A stretch of 64,000 bases of DNA, from positions 1-64,000 of the forward strand of contig JAEMWC010002058.1 in NCBI GenBank assembly GCA_016490735.1. Reading direction: 5' to 3'. The notes below the pieces were generated by a model. It did not search any database and was not told the DNA's origin. It saw only the letters and a program-made list of their open reading frames with translations. How positions within the stretch are numbered: the stretch's first letter is position 1; the number at the start of each line of letters is the position of its first letter. This document shows, one piece after another, positions 1 through 8,155 of the stretch. This DNA comes from Pachyseris speciosa. Its lineage: Eukaryota > Cnidaria > Anthozoa > Scleractinia > Pachyseridae. The translations under genes were made by a program, and so were the position numbers.

Positions 1-482
1 AAGGCAGAAGTGACTGCAATTCAATCTGATGGATTTGGACAGCCATAGAATGATTGTGTGAGATATATGACTGAACAGTTCCTGTGTCTCCCTTGAATGA
101 AATAGCTTATGATTTGATCTTGTTTTTATCAGTCACAAAATCATCAAAAACAACCAATCGCTGCAAATCTGTGTCTTTTATTTTGTTCACTGGCAATATC
201 TCTTCTTGACTGCAAACCAAGGCAGGATATCCAATGTGACTGCTTATTTCATCTCATTACTTTTCCGAGATATTTGTACTTGTCTTGATCTAAATTTTTT
301 GCATAAAGATGTATCTGATCATAATAAACCAATGGCTCCATTATCAGATGCATGAACAATGTTGTCTTTCCAGATCCAGAATTACCAGCCAGCAGCATCC
401 TGAAAGTGTCTTTTGGCATATACGGATACAACTGTCTGAATGAATTCTTTAAACCCTGAATATCATAATTAGGGATTTCCAT
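1..482 (-). pseudogene. FtsK/HerA-type genome-packaging ATPase, frameshifted and cut by the window edge
   Basis: DNA-packaging ATPase of the Maverick element, expected to pump the genome into the capsid. The first 77 residues are open from the ATG at 482 and contain a Walker A P-loop (GNSGSGKTT, about residues 33-41). Past position 250 the frame stops, but two other frames continue the family: a Walker B-like stretch (VVFDDF) near 125-145 and a later segment (CSVIYLTQSF) near 50-80 typical of the C-terminal half. At least two frameshifts are therefore present. It is transcribed divergently from the gene at 519; a TCTAA box lies 11 bases before its ATG on the minus strand. The C-terminus is beyond position 1. 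Confidence 0.85.
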
Positions 483-518
483 ATGTAAATAGTTTAGATT
501 AGTCTAACACAATTGTAT
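483..518. promoter_or_regulatory. Divergent AT-rich promoter with two head-to-head TCTAA boxes
   Basis: This 36-base spacer separates the divergent ATPase and the gene starting at 519. It holds TTAGA at 494-498 (TCTAA on the minus strand, 11 bases before the ATPase ATG) and TCTAA at 503-507 (11 bases before the ATG at 519). The same box and spacing recur before other genes of the element, so it is probably a core promoter element. Function is inferred; no transcript evidence is available. Confidence 0.6.
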
Positions 519-1310
519 ATGGATATAGAACGAATGAAAAGGCTTCTTAAAAGTGGAATTGAAGCTGGAAACAAAACAAGAGAAGTTCGTGATGTTATCA
601 AGACTTATGAATACAGAAAACAGGATGCATATGATACAACATCAGAATTACTGAAACCCTCTATTGATGTCCAGAAGAGTGTGAAAGAAAGTGTCGACGA
701 AAAACAGGATGAAGTCATTAAACAGTTGAAAAAAATCAACAGGCTTTAACACAAGGACTTGATGATGTTATTGAAGCTAATGAAGAGCTATTACAATGAA
801 CGGAACTTCCTAGAGCCATTGAAGCACCTGAAAAAGAGATCGGACACCCAACATATTATCGATCGATAACTATTTCGATAGAGATGACAGAATTATATTA
901 AAAAATAACAGGCTTGAAACCAAGCGATTTAACTCAAGTCGCCCCACAAAAACTTGTTGAGAAAAGAAAAAAGCTAAAGAAATAGCCCAGAATATGGGAA
1001 GAAGAAAAAAAATCATTCACTCCAGAAGAAAATGAATCTCATAAAAGAGAAATACAAACTTTGAAGAAATACAGAGAAACGATTGATGATGTTTAGCTTC
1101 TTACAAAACAAAGGGAAAGGAATGGGTTCAAGGGATGCATTTTTGGGTGACATGCTTTCAAGTTTACAGTTGCTTGGTGGATCTATTTCAGCCGGCAACA
1201 ACAGCAAAATGTGTAAAATGAATTCACAAATATATTGCATACATTGAACAGACTGGGAATCCTGAAAACCGGTGAGCTAAATAAAATAATGATAAAATAT
1301 CTAATGTAAA
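519..1310 (+). pseudogene. Decayed small Maverick gene, unknown function
   Basis: I do not recognise the family. An open frame of 76 residues from the ATG at 519 is highly charged and probably helical (MDIERMKRLLKSG onward, rich in Lys, Glu and Gln), ending at 749. In-phase and shifted frames continue recognisably protein-like sequence to about 1240, including a segment with Leu/Ser/Gly-rich residues near 1100-1210, but several stops interrupt it. It sits between the divergent ATPase and the minor capsid gene and has the TCTAA box 11 bases before its ATG, so it is likely a virion or assembly gene. The start at 519 is preferred over an upstream TTG because of that box. Confidence 0.5.
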
Positions 1311-1315
1311 AGTAT

Positions 1316-2099
1316 ATGACAGAAATTTCATTACGATTCAACAGTAAAAACAGAGACAAAATAGGTGTCAGCAAGAGTCATGATTTTAAAAAAGATTCAA
1401 TTCACCCTTAAATTAACGAATGATTTAAAATATGAAATGGCTGTGAATGTCATCAATATGACATACAGTTGGTACAATATCAGAGATATTTTTGGGAATA
1501 ATCAAATGAAATACAGCTATGACAAAGGTGTAAACTGGGAAACAATAACATTCGTTAACGGGATGTATTCATACGACGATATCAGTAGTTACATTCATGA
1601 GTATATGAGAAAAAACAGCCATGTACTGAATCCATCTGAAACAGACAAATCAAAATTCCTGTATGGTATTAACATGTATTTCGTTTTGTCAACATATCGC
1701 ATTTTGATTGAACTTGATGAAAACTATAGAGTGGATCTGAGAAATCTTGATTTCAGAAAACTTATCGGTTTCGATTCAAAATTAGTTCCAGCCACAGAAT
1801 ATGGAACAAATCTACCTGATATTACAAGAGGAGTAGATGAAATTTATATCAATTGTGATTTGGTGACAGATAGCATTGTTGATGGAAATAGCACAAATAC
1901 AATCGCTGTTATTCCTGTCACAGATCTCGTTAGAAGTTTACCTTTCACTTACAAACCTCGTTTTCTTTCATGGAATCCAGTCTCAACACATAATATCAGC
2001 TCAATACGCTTTTATGTCACAGACTCTTCTAGAGCTCCAGTCGATTTAAATGGGATAGATTGGTATATTGAGTTATTCTTGAGAGAGACAGAATTATAA
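1316..2099 (+). pseudogene. Minor capsid (penton-like) protein with an early frameshift
   Basis: Probable minor capsid protein forming the vertex capsomers. Length (about 250-260 residues), beta-rich composition and position just upstream of the major capsid gene fit Maverick penton-like proteins; the last strand-like segment ends IDWYIELFLRETEL. The start is put at the ATG at 1316, because it has TCTAA at 1300-1304 with the standard 11-base spacer and its frame reads about 25 residues before hitting a stop near 1400, after which the downstream frame (open from 1365 to 2099) takes over. This indicates a short indel near 1375-1400. Assignment by composition and synteny rather than by a catalytic motif, so moderate confidence. 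Confidence 0.6.
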
Positions 2100-2112
2100 A
2101 ACCTAATAGTAT

Positions 2113-2342
2113 ATGAAACGGTTTGAGTTTAAAAAATATGAACAACATGGTGAAGGTATTGTGACTGATATGATCAAAACAGCTGGAAAAAAAGCAGCAA
2201 CAACAATTGGTGAACATGCTGGCAAAAAAGCTGGTGACAAAATCATAGAACTTTTGAAAAAGAAAAGAGTGGAACTGAGAGTGCGAGCCAGACTGGTGGT
2301 TTAATCAAAAGAAAGAGAGGCCGACCTCGTAAAATAAAATAA
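2113..2342 (+). pseudogene. Small basic core-like protein, frameshifted
   Basis: A short Lys-rich protein: the first ~50 residues contain an Ala/Gly/Lys-rich helix (around GKKAATTIGEHAGKKAG) and the C-terminal end, read in a shifted frame ending at 2342, carries an AT-hook-like RKRGRPRK. A one-base shift near 2260 separates the two parts. Located between minor and major capsid genes, it could be a DNA-condensing virion core protein like the small basic proteins of adenoviruses; that function is inference. The ATG at 2113 follows an AT-rich CCTAATAGTAT leader that is a weaker version of the element's promoter box. Confidence 0.5.
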
Positions 2343-2348
2343 CTTTTA

Positions 2349-2367
2349 TCTAACACAATAATATATG
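2349..2367 (+). promoter_or_regulatory. TCTAA box before the major capsid gene
   Basis: TCTAACACAATAATAT precedes the ATG at 2365. The same TCTAACACAAT string occurs before the ATG at 519, with identical 11-base spacing. The sequence is seen directly; promoter function is inferred. Confidence 0.6.
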
Positions 2368-3647
2368 TCAAACTATCGTGACTCAAAATATATCGAAAGA
2401 TATGAAGATGTAGTGTTCGAACTAGAGACAGCACTTAATACTGTAGTAGCAAACAATGCTCATCAGAGTAAAACAGGTACCGATTCATTGTTGATAACAG
2501 TGGAGAGACTACACCATTTGACTGGTATAATGCCCGTTTTAATGTTATTTCATTGTGAAAAAGCTTGCAGATGGAGCTGACATTGCTGCAGGAGATCGAA
2601 ATGGTATTGTTAATTCAGTTCACGCTCTTATTAACACCATTAATGTAAAATGAATGGTCTTGATGTTTATGAGTGCAGAGATGCAACCAAGCCACAAATA
2701 TTAAGTCATTGCTTGAGTATTCACAGGGTTATGCTGTAAGTCAGGGAACCAATGAGTTCTTCTATCTTGACGACAAAAGACAAGCTGATGATAGAGTTGC
2801 CAGGTGGCTACTTATAACAAAGGTTTCGCAGCTCGCAAAGCACTGTTGAATGGTGCAGCGGTAAAGTAAATGCAGAGATTGCATTGAACAGATACGGTTT
2901 TTTCAAGAGCTTTTGGGATGAACTTATGCCTAACTCAAAAGTAGAGGTGAAATTGACACTTGAGAGTGATGCCAATTTGATTTGGCAAGCTGCTGATGAT
3001 TGCCGTGTGGTACTAACTAAATTCCAGCTAATAGTTCCTCGCATTGTTTTCAATTCTGCGGGAAAGTCCTTATACATGAGCAAGTATCTTGACAACAGAA
3101 AGTGGACTTACATGAGAGAAATGGTTGAGAGAGGCAATTCAACAAGACAACAGACTGCCAATTTCCGTATTTCCACAGGAATAAACAAACCCAGGCATGT
3201 CTTTGTATTCATCATCAATGATGCAAGTGATGCATCTCAGACAGCCAATAAATTTCTCTATAACACATTCTCAGTTGCAAATACACCGAACTTTGACTGA
3301 TTGTTATCTTGAGGTTGGCAATGGAAATGATTATCCAGAGGTTCATTATAAACCATCAACAGAACCAACAAGAGTATTTAGAGATGTTTTGAAATATGTT
3401 CAAGCTGTAAATGATTTCAGTGAAAGTACCCTTCTCAACAGGCAATTTCGGTACAATATTCCCTTTCATTTATTTCGATCTGACAAAACAGAAACAAGAT
3501 ATTAAAGATGGAATGACAAAACTGACTTTCAAATACACTTTGAGTGCTGCAACAAATGCTGATTACAGTGTGTATGCACTGGTCCTCTATGAGCAGGATA
3601 TTGAGATGAGAAAGACTGATGGAAAATTAATTCTGAGATCAATGTAA
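2365..3647 (+). pseudogene. Major capsid protein (double jelly-roll), multiply frameshifted
   Basis: Main shell protein of the Maverick particle. Open segments at 2365-2580, 2884-3300 and 3411-3647, linked by readable shifted frames, together give the expected length of roughly 420-430 residues. Recognisable stretches include the start (MSNYRDSKYIERYED), the central region (NRYGFFKSFWDELMPNSKVE, YLDNRKWTYMREMVE, RHVFVFIINDASDASQTANK) and the C-terminus (LVLYEQDIEMRKTDGKLILR). At least three frameshifts, near 2495, 2640-2880 and 3290-3460, make it non-functional. It has the TCTAA box at -16 and lies between core-like and pVI-like genes as in related elements. Confidence 0.8.
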
Positions 3648-3706
3648 ATTAAATAAATTAAATGATTGTTTTATATTAAATACAATTTAGTATAAACATA
3701 TATTAT

Positions 3707-4564
3707 ATGACTACTTATCATCCTCATGGAGTAAGACTTTCAAACAGTCAGAAGCAAAGGCTTGCAAAAGCTATACAAACAAATTCACCGGTAACATTGA
3801 GACTCGCACATGGAGATCTCACTGGAGGTGATCAAATGATGTTGACAAAAACACAGATAAAAAAATTAGCCAAATCACAGAGAAATGGAACAGGTGCTGA
3901 TGTAAAGATATCCAAAGCACAGATCAGAAAATCAGTCCAAGAAGGAGGTTCTCTTTGGTCCAGTCTTTTTTCACTTGGAACAAGACTATTGCCTTATGCA
4001 GGTAAAGCAGTAGCTAAAGCGGCTCCAGCATTGGCTACAGGTGCTCTTTCTTCATTAGCAAGTCTCGGCATTGATAAACTATTTGGAAAGAAACAAAAAG
4101 GAGGATTTCTTATTCCTAATGCCAATTTATCCCAATTATTTAATGTAGGAAATTTATTGAATACGAGACAGATGGCTGATGTTATCCAAAAAATGCAGTA
4201 TGGTGGAGACGTTGTTATAAAACCAACAAAAGCGCAGACTGGAAAGGGTATTGGAACAATACTCGCCAGCATTGGAATTCCTTTGGCTATAGAAGCAATC
4301 AGAAAATTAACTGGAAAAGGTTTGCATGTTGAAAGCAGCCGTCCAAGACGGTCAATACCTGTTCATGTTCCAGATGACATTGTACCCAGAAAGAAAGGTG
4401 GGAAACATGCTATGATTCCATGGCAATCTCCTCCTGTTTTTGGTACATGGAATAACCCAATCGGTTATGGAATGAAAAAAAAAAGAAAAACCAAAGGAAA
4501 AGGACTTCTACTAGGCAAAAACAGTCCATTCAATTCAATCCCCATACTAGGAACCATTTTGTAA
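3707..4564 (+). CDS. Putative membrane-active minor virion protein (pVI-like)
   Basis: Intact frame of 285 residues, the only structural gene here without an obvious break. Residues about 85-125 form an Ala/Leu-rich amphipathic or hydrophobic stretch (LLPYAGKAVAKAAPALATG), followed by a second hydrophobic patch near 185-195 (ILASIGIPLAIEAIRKL) and a very basic C-terminal part (KKKRKTKGKG) ending in a hydrophobic tail (NSIPILGTIL). Such composition, and its position directly before an adenain-like protease, resembles adenovirus pVI, the membrane-lytic cement protein; this is an analogy rather than demonstrated homology. Gly-Gly or Gly-Lys-Gly sites could be protease cleavage points. The ATG at 3707 lies in an AT-rich TATATTATATG context without a clear TCTAA box. 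Confidence 0.55.
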   Translation: MTTYHPHGVRLSNSQKQRLAKAIQTNSPVTLRLAHGDLTGGDQMMLTKTQIKKLAKSQRNGTGADVKISKAQIRKSVQEGGSLWSSLFSLGTRLLPYAGKAVAKAAPALATGALSSLASLGIDKLFGKKQKGGFLIPNANLSQLFNVGNLLNTRQMADVIQKMQYGGDVVIKPTKAQTGKGIGTILASIGIPLAIEAIRKLTGKGLHVESSRPRRSIPVHVPDDIVPRKKGGKHAMIPWQSPPVFGTWNNPIGYGMKKKRKTKGKGLLLGKNSPFNSIPILGTIL

Positions 4565-4566
4565 AT

Positions 4567-5018
4567 AAACCCTTATCCAACTTTGATTTAATCAATTGGG
4601 TTAAACAACTTGGAATAAAACATTTTAGAGGAGTATTTTCAAGAGACAATCTGCCGAACCTGATAAAAACAATGAATGTGGGATAGTCAATCTTGATTCC
4701 AAAATTGGACCTGGTACTCACTGGGTATGTTATAGGAATTTCAAAAATGATAAATACTGTGAATACTTCGACTCTTTCGGTTTAATGATGCCAACAGAAG
4801 TACAGAAATACATGGCTGCAAGCGGTAAACAACTTGAATACTCTGGTGATGAGATACAAGAAAGGGAATCAGTATTATGTGGATATTGGTGTTTGTACTA
4901 TCTTCTTGAGAGACAAAAAGGCAGATCCATTCTTAATACAATACATAATGCTGAATTTGATCCAACAGACACAAGAGTCAATCACAGATTCATCATAGAC
5001 TACTTCAAAAATATCTAA
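4567..5018 (+). pseudogene. Adenain-like cysteine protease, frameshifted
   Basis: Virion maturation protease of the adenovirus/Maverick type (C5-like). Catalytic elements are visible in order: His in GTHWVCY (about 4710-4730), Asp in EYFDSFG (about 4760-4785) and Cys in LCGYWCLYYL (about 4875-4905). The upstream half (NFDLINWVKQLGIKHFRG) is read from just after the stop of the preceding gene, but a one-base deletion near 4673 separates it from the half containing the catalytic residues, which is open to 5018. No ATG is evident at the expected start (about 4567, GTA instead), another sign of decay. It presumably cleaved capsid and pVI-like precursors. Confidence 0.8.
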
Positions 5019-5033
5019 CTTAATGGTATAATG
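5014..5033 (+). promoter_or_regulatory. TCTAA box before the DUF5679/PLA2 gene
   Basis: TCTAACTTAATGGTATA precedes the ATG at 5031; the spacer is 12 bases, one longer than at the other sites. The box lies over the end of the protease gene, implying its own promoter for the downstream pair PLA2-integrase. Confidence 0.55.
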
Positions 5034-5872
5034 GTAAAATCATATTGTGTGAAACAGAAGAAGCAGACTGAGTGTGTACCAGGAAGTGAAAGATATCAAA
5101 AGACAAAAAATGGTCGAACTGTGATGAAATGTACTTGTGCTGAATGTGGAATCACAAAGACTAAATTTGTCAGAAATCGGGGAAACTGAATAGCCCGTCT
5201 GAAGGGGCGGGCATACTAGATTCAGCCGCAGATATGGCGCTAACAGGATTCTTAGAACATGGAGTCCCTTATTTAGCAAAGAAAGGTGTAGAAATGGGAA
5301 GATATTATGCTTCTGAAGCAATGAGAAATCCAAAGCTGCAAAAGAAATTAATTGACAAAGGACTTTCCCTCGCAAAGCCTGCAATCACAAAGGTTGGGTC
5401 AGAAGCTTTGAAACAACTCTCAACAAAAGTGAGACCAAATATTCGTTACAAAACAGATATCAAAGGATTAGATTATGGCGGTGCTATTGACATTCATAAG
5501 GTTATTGGCAAGCTTCCTAAACCGAAAAGTGGTTGGACACCAAGTAAATATAAATATATGGGACCATACAATCCATTGCATGAGCAGTTGGAATATGATC
5601 CAAATACTGGCGAGGTCTTGAAATGGAATGTACAACCTTACAATAAGGTGGATGAAATAGCAGCTTACCACGATATTTGTTATGATATGGGAAAAAATAA
5701 AGGTGAATGTGATAGAACAATGGTCGAGTCACTAGATCAAATACCATATGGTGAGATGCCAAAATGGGGTCAAACAGCTAGATTCTTAATTGACAAAAAA
5801 CAGAAACTTGGTCTTGGTGTTTCAAAAAACGGAAAAAGCCGTCGAGTGAAGAAAACTGGCAAGAAAAACTAG
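5031..5872 (+). pseudogene. DUF5679-phospholipase A2-like virion protein, one frameshift
   Basis: Two domains. The first ~52 residues (from 5031, start MVKSYCVKQKK, with CTCAECG further on) resemble DUF5679, a small Cys-containing domain found in Maverick and large DNA virus proteins; one expected Cys reads Gln. A one-base change near 5185-5190 gives a stop at 5186-5188 and the frame continues from about 5190 to 5872. That second part ends with a phospholipase-A2-like domain like the one in parvovirus VP1: a Gly-rich Ca-loop region (YMGPYNPL, about 5557-5580) and the catalytic His-Asp motif (YHDICYDMG, about 5665-5695). In parvoviruses this activity opens endosomal membranes; a similar entry role here is inference. 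Its end overlaps the integrase frame. Confidence 0.75.
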
Positions 5873-5917
5873 CTGATGAATTACATGCACCCATAAAACG
5901 AAATTTCACTCGGCGGC
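5824..5917 (+). promoter_or_regulatory. Candidate programmed -1 ribosomal frameshift signal (slippery heptamer plus stem)
   Basis: The heptamer A AAA AAC occupies 5824-5830 exactly in register with the PLA2 frame (TCA AAA AAC GGA). After 7 bases (5831-5837) a stem follows: 5838-5850 (GCCGTCGAGTGAA) pairs with 5905-5917 (TTCACTCGGCGGC) in 13 consecutive pairs with one U-G wobble, enclosing 54 bases. Slipping by -1 at the heptamer leads directly into the integrase frame, which is open from 5830 to its stop, while the zero frame ends at 5872 inside the loop. The inverted copy keeps the same signal at 63498-63591. Function is inferred. Confidence 0.55.
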
Positions 5918-6792
5918 GTGTGATTGTAAATAAAATTGATGAAATATGGGCAAGTGATCTAGTTGAAATGCAACAGTTCAGTAAATGGAATAAAGGTTAT
6001 CGATATCTTCTTATGGTTATTGATGTCTTCAGCAAATATGGTTGGATTGTCCCATTGAAGGATAAGAAAGGTGAATCTGTCACTGAAGCATTCAAATCAA
6101 TATTCAAGGAAGGCAGAAAACCACAGTATTTATGGGTCGACAAGGGAAAAGAGTTTTACAACAAACACTTGAAGGACTTGCTAGAGAAACATAGTGTACA
6201 GATGTACTCAACTGAGAATGAAGAGAAATCATCAGTAGTTGAAAGATGGAATAGGACAATTAAATCCAAAATGTGGAAGCAGTTCACTGTTCAAGGTAAT
6301 ACACAGTATTTAGACATGTTACCAAAATTAGTGAAACAGTATAATAATACCAAACATTCAAGCACAAAGATGACACCCGTTGAAGCATCTGATAAGAGGA
6401 ACGAAGGAACTGTTTACTTCAATTTATATGGCGATATGAAAACATTAAAACAGAAACCAAAATTTAAAATAGGTGACAAGGTCCGAATATCCAAGTATAA
6501 ACGGAATGTGTTCGACAAGGGCTATACACCAAATTGGACTGAAGAAGTGTTTACAGTTGATAAAATCCAGTACACTAATCCAGTCACTTACAAACTAAAA
6601 GATCTCAACGATGAAGAAATACAAGGGAGTTTTTATGAAGCTGAATTATTGAAAGCCAGACAGGATGTATTCCGTATTGATAAAGTCATTCGCAGAGATT
6701 ACAAGAAGAAACAAGCTTTAGTGAAGTGGAAGGGTTACAGTGACGAATTTAACAGTTGGATCCCATTCAAGGATTTAAAAGACATATTATAA
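5830..6792 (+). CDS. Maverick integrase (rve core, DDE) with C-terminal chromodomain
   Basis: Catalyses insertion of the linear element into host DNA. Numbering from position 5920: catalytic triad D13 (IWASDLVEM), D74 (LWVDKGKEF) and E108 (SSVVERWNR), the retroviral-integrase/Polinton pattern; residues about 248-290 form a chromodomain (LVKWKGYSDEFNSWIPF) that may tether it to modified histones. The frame is open from before 5830, but the first ATG is at 5968, downstream of D13, so a product starting there would lack the first catalytic Asp. This supports production by -1 frameshifting from the PLA2 gene, or by a non-AUG start. The core is uninterrupted in this copy, unlike the chromodomain of the copy at 62533. 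Confidence 0.88.
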   Translation, partial: RKKPSSEENWQEKLADELHAPIKRNFTRRRVIVNKIDEIWASDLVEMQQFSKWNKGYRYLLMVIDVFSKYGWIVPLKDKKGESVTEAFKSIFKEGRKPQYLWVDKGKEFYNKHLKDLLEKHSVQMYSTENEEKSSVVERWNRTIKSKMWKQFTVQGNTQYLDMLPKLVKQYNNTKHSSTKMTPVEASDKRNEGTVYFNLYGDMKTLKQKPKFKIGDKVRISKYKRNVFDKGYTPNWTEEVFTVDKIQYTNPVTYKLKDLNDEEIQGSFYEAELLKARQDVFRIDKVIRRDYKKKQALVKWKGYSDEFNSWIPFKDLKDIL

Positions 6793-6880
6793 AGAGAAAA
6801 TTATCTAACATATATGTGAGTAGACCCTACAGTATATCTGTTATTTGCTATTATGTAGCCAAGAATATTATTATTCCTGA

Positions 6881-6896
6881 CTATATTTAAACACAG
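6881..6896 (+). promoter_or_regulatory. TATATTTAAACACAG box upstream of Bro-N gene
   Basis: CTATATTTAAACACAG lies 61 bases before the ATG at 6942. An almost identical CTATATTTAAACGCAG lies 59 bases before the polymerase ATG (8097-8112). The shared sequence and distance suggest a promoter class for non-structural genes different from the TCTAA class. Inference from sequence only. Confidence 0.5.
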
Positions 6897-6941
6897 GTCG
6901 AAAATGAATTAAAAAATAAATTATTATAATATAATATACAA

Positions 6942-7820
6942 ATGCAAAAATATTCCTACGATAATAAAGAATTAGATGTATCAATAGATTGCTATCTTGA
7001 TGATAAAAATGAAATATGGTTCAGAGGAAGAGACATTGCTAAAATTCTTGACTATAAAAATCCACAAAGAGCAATCAGAGATTATGTTGTATCGGATGAT
7101 AAAATCTTAAGAGACCATAAAATCAGCATAAATTCACGAGGGACAAAAATGGTCCCTCGTGCTGAGGCCACTGATTCACGGGGGACAAAAATGGTCCCTC
7201 GTGCTGAGGCCACTGATTCACGGGGACAAAAATGGTCCCTCGTGCTGAGACCCCGAAAAAACTTTCAAATGTTTTTTTATAAATGAATCTGGACTTTATT
7301 CACTAATACTTCCTCTAAAAAACAGGAAGCAGTAAAATTCAAACATTGGGTTACATCGAAAGTATTGCCATCAATCAGAAAACAGGGGTATTACAATCAG
7401 TTCAATGATAGAAGTAATAACATGCTGATGATTGAAAGTGAAAATGATCTGCACTGCAAGATTGTATCATTCATCAGAAAAAAATATGAAGATGCTTTAA
7501 TGGTGGCGGGATTAGGTGAAAATCAAATAAGCTCAAACATGCGAATCAGAAGTTATAAGAAAGGATATATGGCTGGACAGTGTGATTTAATGCTGTTGAA
7601 TCCCACTAGAAAATACAATGCTCTTTGTCTTGAATTTAAAAGCCCAACAGGTGTGTATCAAGTGTCAGATAAACAAAAAAGTATGAAGCAAATGTATGAG
7701 AAAAATAAGTGTAAGTACATCATGAGCAATTGTTTCGAAGACTTGATTCATGAAATAACCAAACACTTGGAAGAAAGCAAATTATACTTATCACGAAGGA
7801 AAGATTTAAAAGAAAATTAA
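6942..7820 (+). pseudogene. Bro-N plus VRR-NUC-type nuclease protein, broken by tandem repeats
   Basis: Probably a DNA-binding/processing protein. From 6942 the sequence matches the first half of a Bro-N domain (IWFRGRDIAKILDYKNPQRA, residues 25-44). At 7133 tandem 42-base repeats interrupt the domain; the third unit is one base short and shifts the frame, giving a stop at 7284. The second half of Bro-N resumes near 7280 (ESGLY-like start, then KFKHWVTSKVLPSIRKQG), and from about 7365 the frame is open to 7820. That part has a PD-(D/E)xK-type nuclease pattern, Asp in GQCDLML and ExK in LCLEFKSP, resembling VRR-NUC. The copy at 61619-62470 has the same split organisation with different repeats. 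Confidence 0.65.
7134..7250 (+). repeat. Three 42/42/41-bp tandem repeats inside the Bro-N gene, each a hairpin
   Basis: Units begin TTCACGAGGGACAAAAATGG and each contains the inverted repeat GAGGGAC-7 bases-GTCCCTC (the last two units begin with CGGGGGAC or CGGGGAC variants). In the first two units the 14-codon period keeps the frame (SRGTKMVPRAEATD); loss of one G in the third shifts it. Confidence 0.85.
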
Positions 7821-7853
7821 ATTGATATAAAAATAAAAATATATAGATCATAT

Positions 7854-8051
7854 ATGGAGAATCAAAATGTCAAGAGAGGTCGGGGAAGGCCTAGAGTTCT
7901 CAGTGATGAGGAAAGAAAAAAACACAAGACTACCTATATGCTAAATAAAGAATGGTACTGTAACATATGTAAGACAGGACGTAACTACACAATGGCAGGA
8001 AAATCTTGTCATATTAAAACAAAAAAACATCAAAAAAATATTCTTCAATAA
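7854..8051 (+). CDS. AT-hook and C2H2-like zinc-finger protein
   Basis: Small intact protein of 65 residues and likely DNA-binding. Residues 8-14 are an AT-hook (RGRGRPR), and residues 35-59 hold a CxxC...H...H arrangement (WYCNICKTG, then CHIKTKKH) compatible with a single zinc finger. It lies between the Bro-N/nuclease gene and polymerase, each separated by short AT-rich spacers. The ATG at 7854 follows ATAGATCATAT. A role in transcription or genome handling of the element is inference. The counterpart at 61390-61586 has lost one G in a G-run near its start and is frameshifted. Confidence 0.7.
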   Translation: MENQNVKRGRGRPRVLSDEERKKHKTTYMLNKEWYCNICKTGRNYTMAGKSCHIKTKKHQKNILQ

Positions 8052-8062
8052 TTACAATTCAA

Positions 8063-8084
8063 AAGGATCCAGTAATTGGATCAA
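8063..8084. promoter_or_regulatory. Small palindrome between zinc-finger gene and polymerase
   Basis: GGATCCAGTAATTGGATC forms a 5-bp stem (GATCC/GGATC) with a 7-base loop, just after the stop of the zinc-finger gene and before the TATATTTAAAC box. It is conserved in the other copy (61360-61378). It could mark transcript 3' ends; no firm function. Confidence 0.35.
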
Positions 8085-8096
8085 TTGAATTCTCAA

Positions 8097-8112
8097 CTAT
8101 ATTTAAACGCAG
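8097..8112 (+). promoter_or_regulatory. TATATTTAAACGCAG box upstream of DNA polymerase
   Basis: CTATATTTAAACGCAG, 59 bases before the ATG at 8156, matches the box before the Bro-N gene. A further TATA-rich run (CTATATATATATTATAA) immediately precedes the ATG. Confidence 0.5.
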
Positions 8113-8155
8113 ACGTAAATGTTTTAAAGAAATAATAACTATATATATATTATAA

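Noticed and set aside
1365..1380. GTG start for the minor capsid frame at 1365
   Set aside because: The ATG at 1316 has the element's TCTAA box at the standard distance and reads family-like sequence before a frameshift; the GTG only marks where the second frame opens.
6804..6895. Possible small ORF after the integrase, behind a TCTAAC box
   Set aside because: The ATG at 6814 is followed at once by TGA, and the downstream open stretch is not conserved in frame in the other copy.
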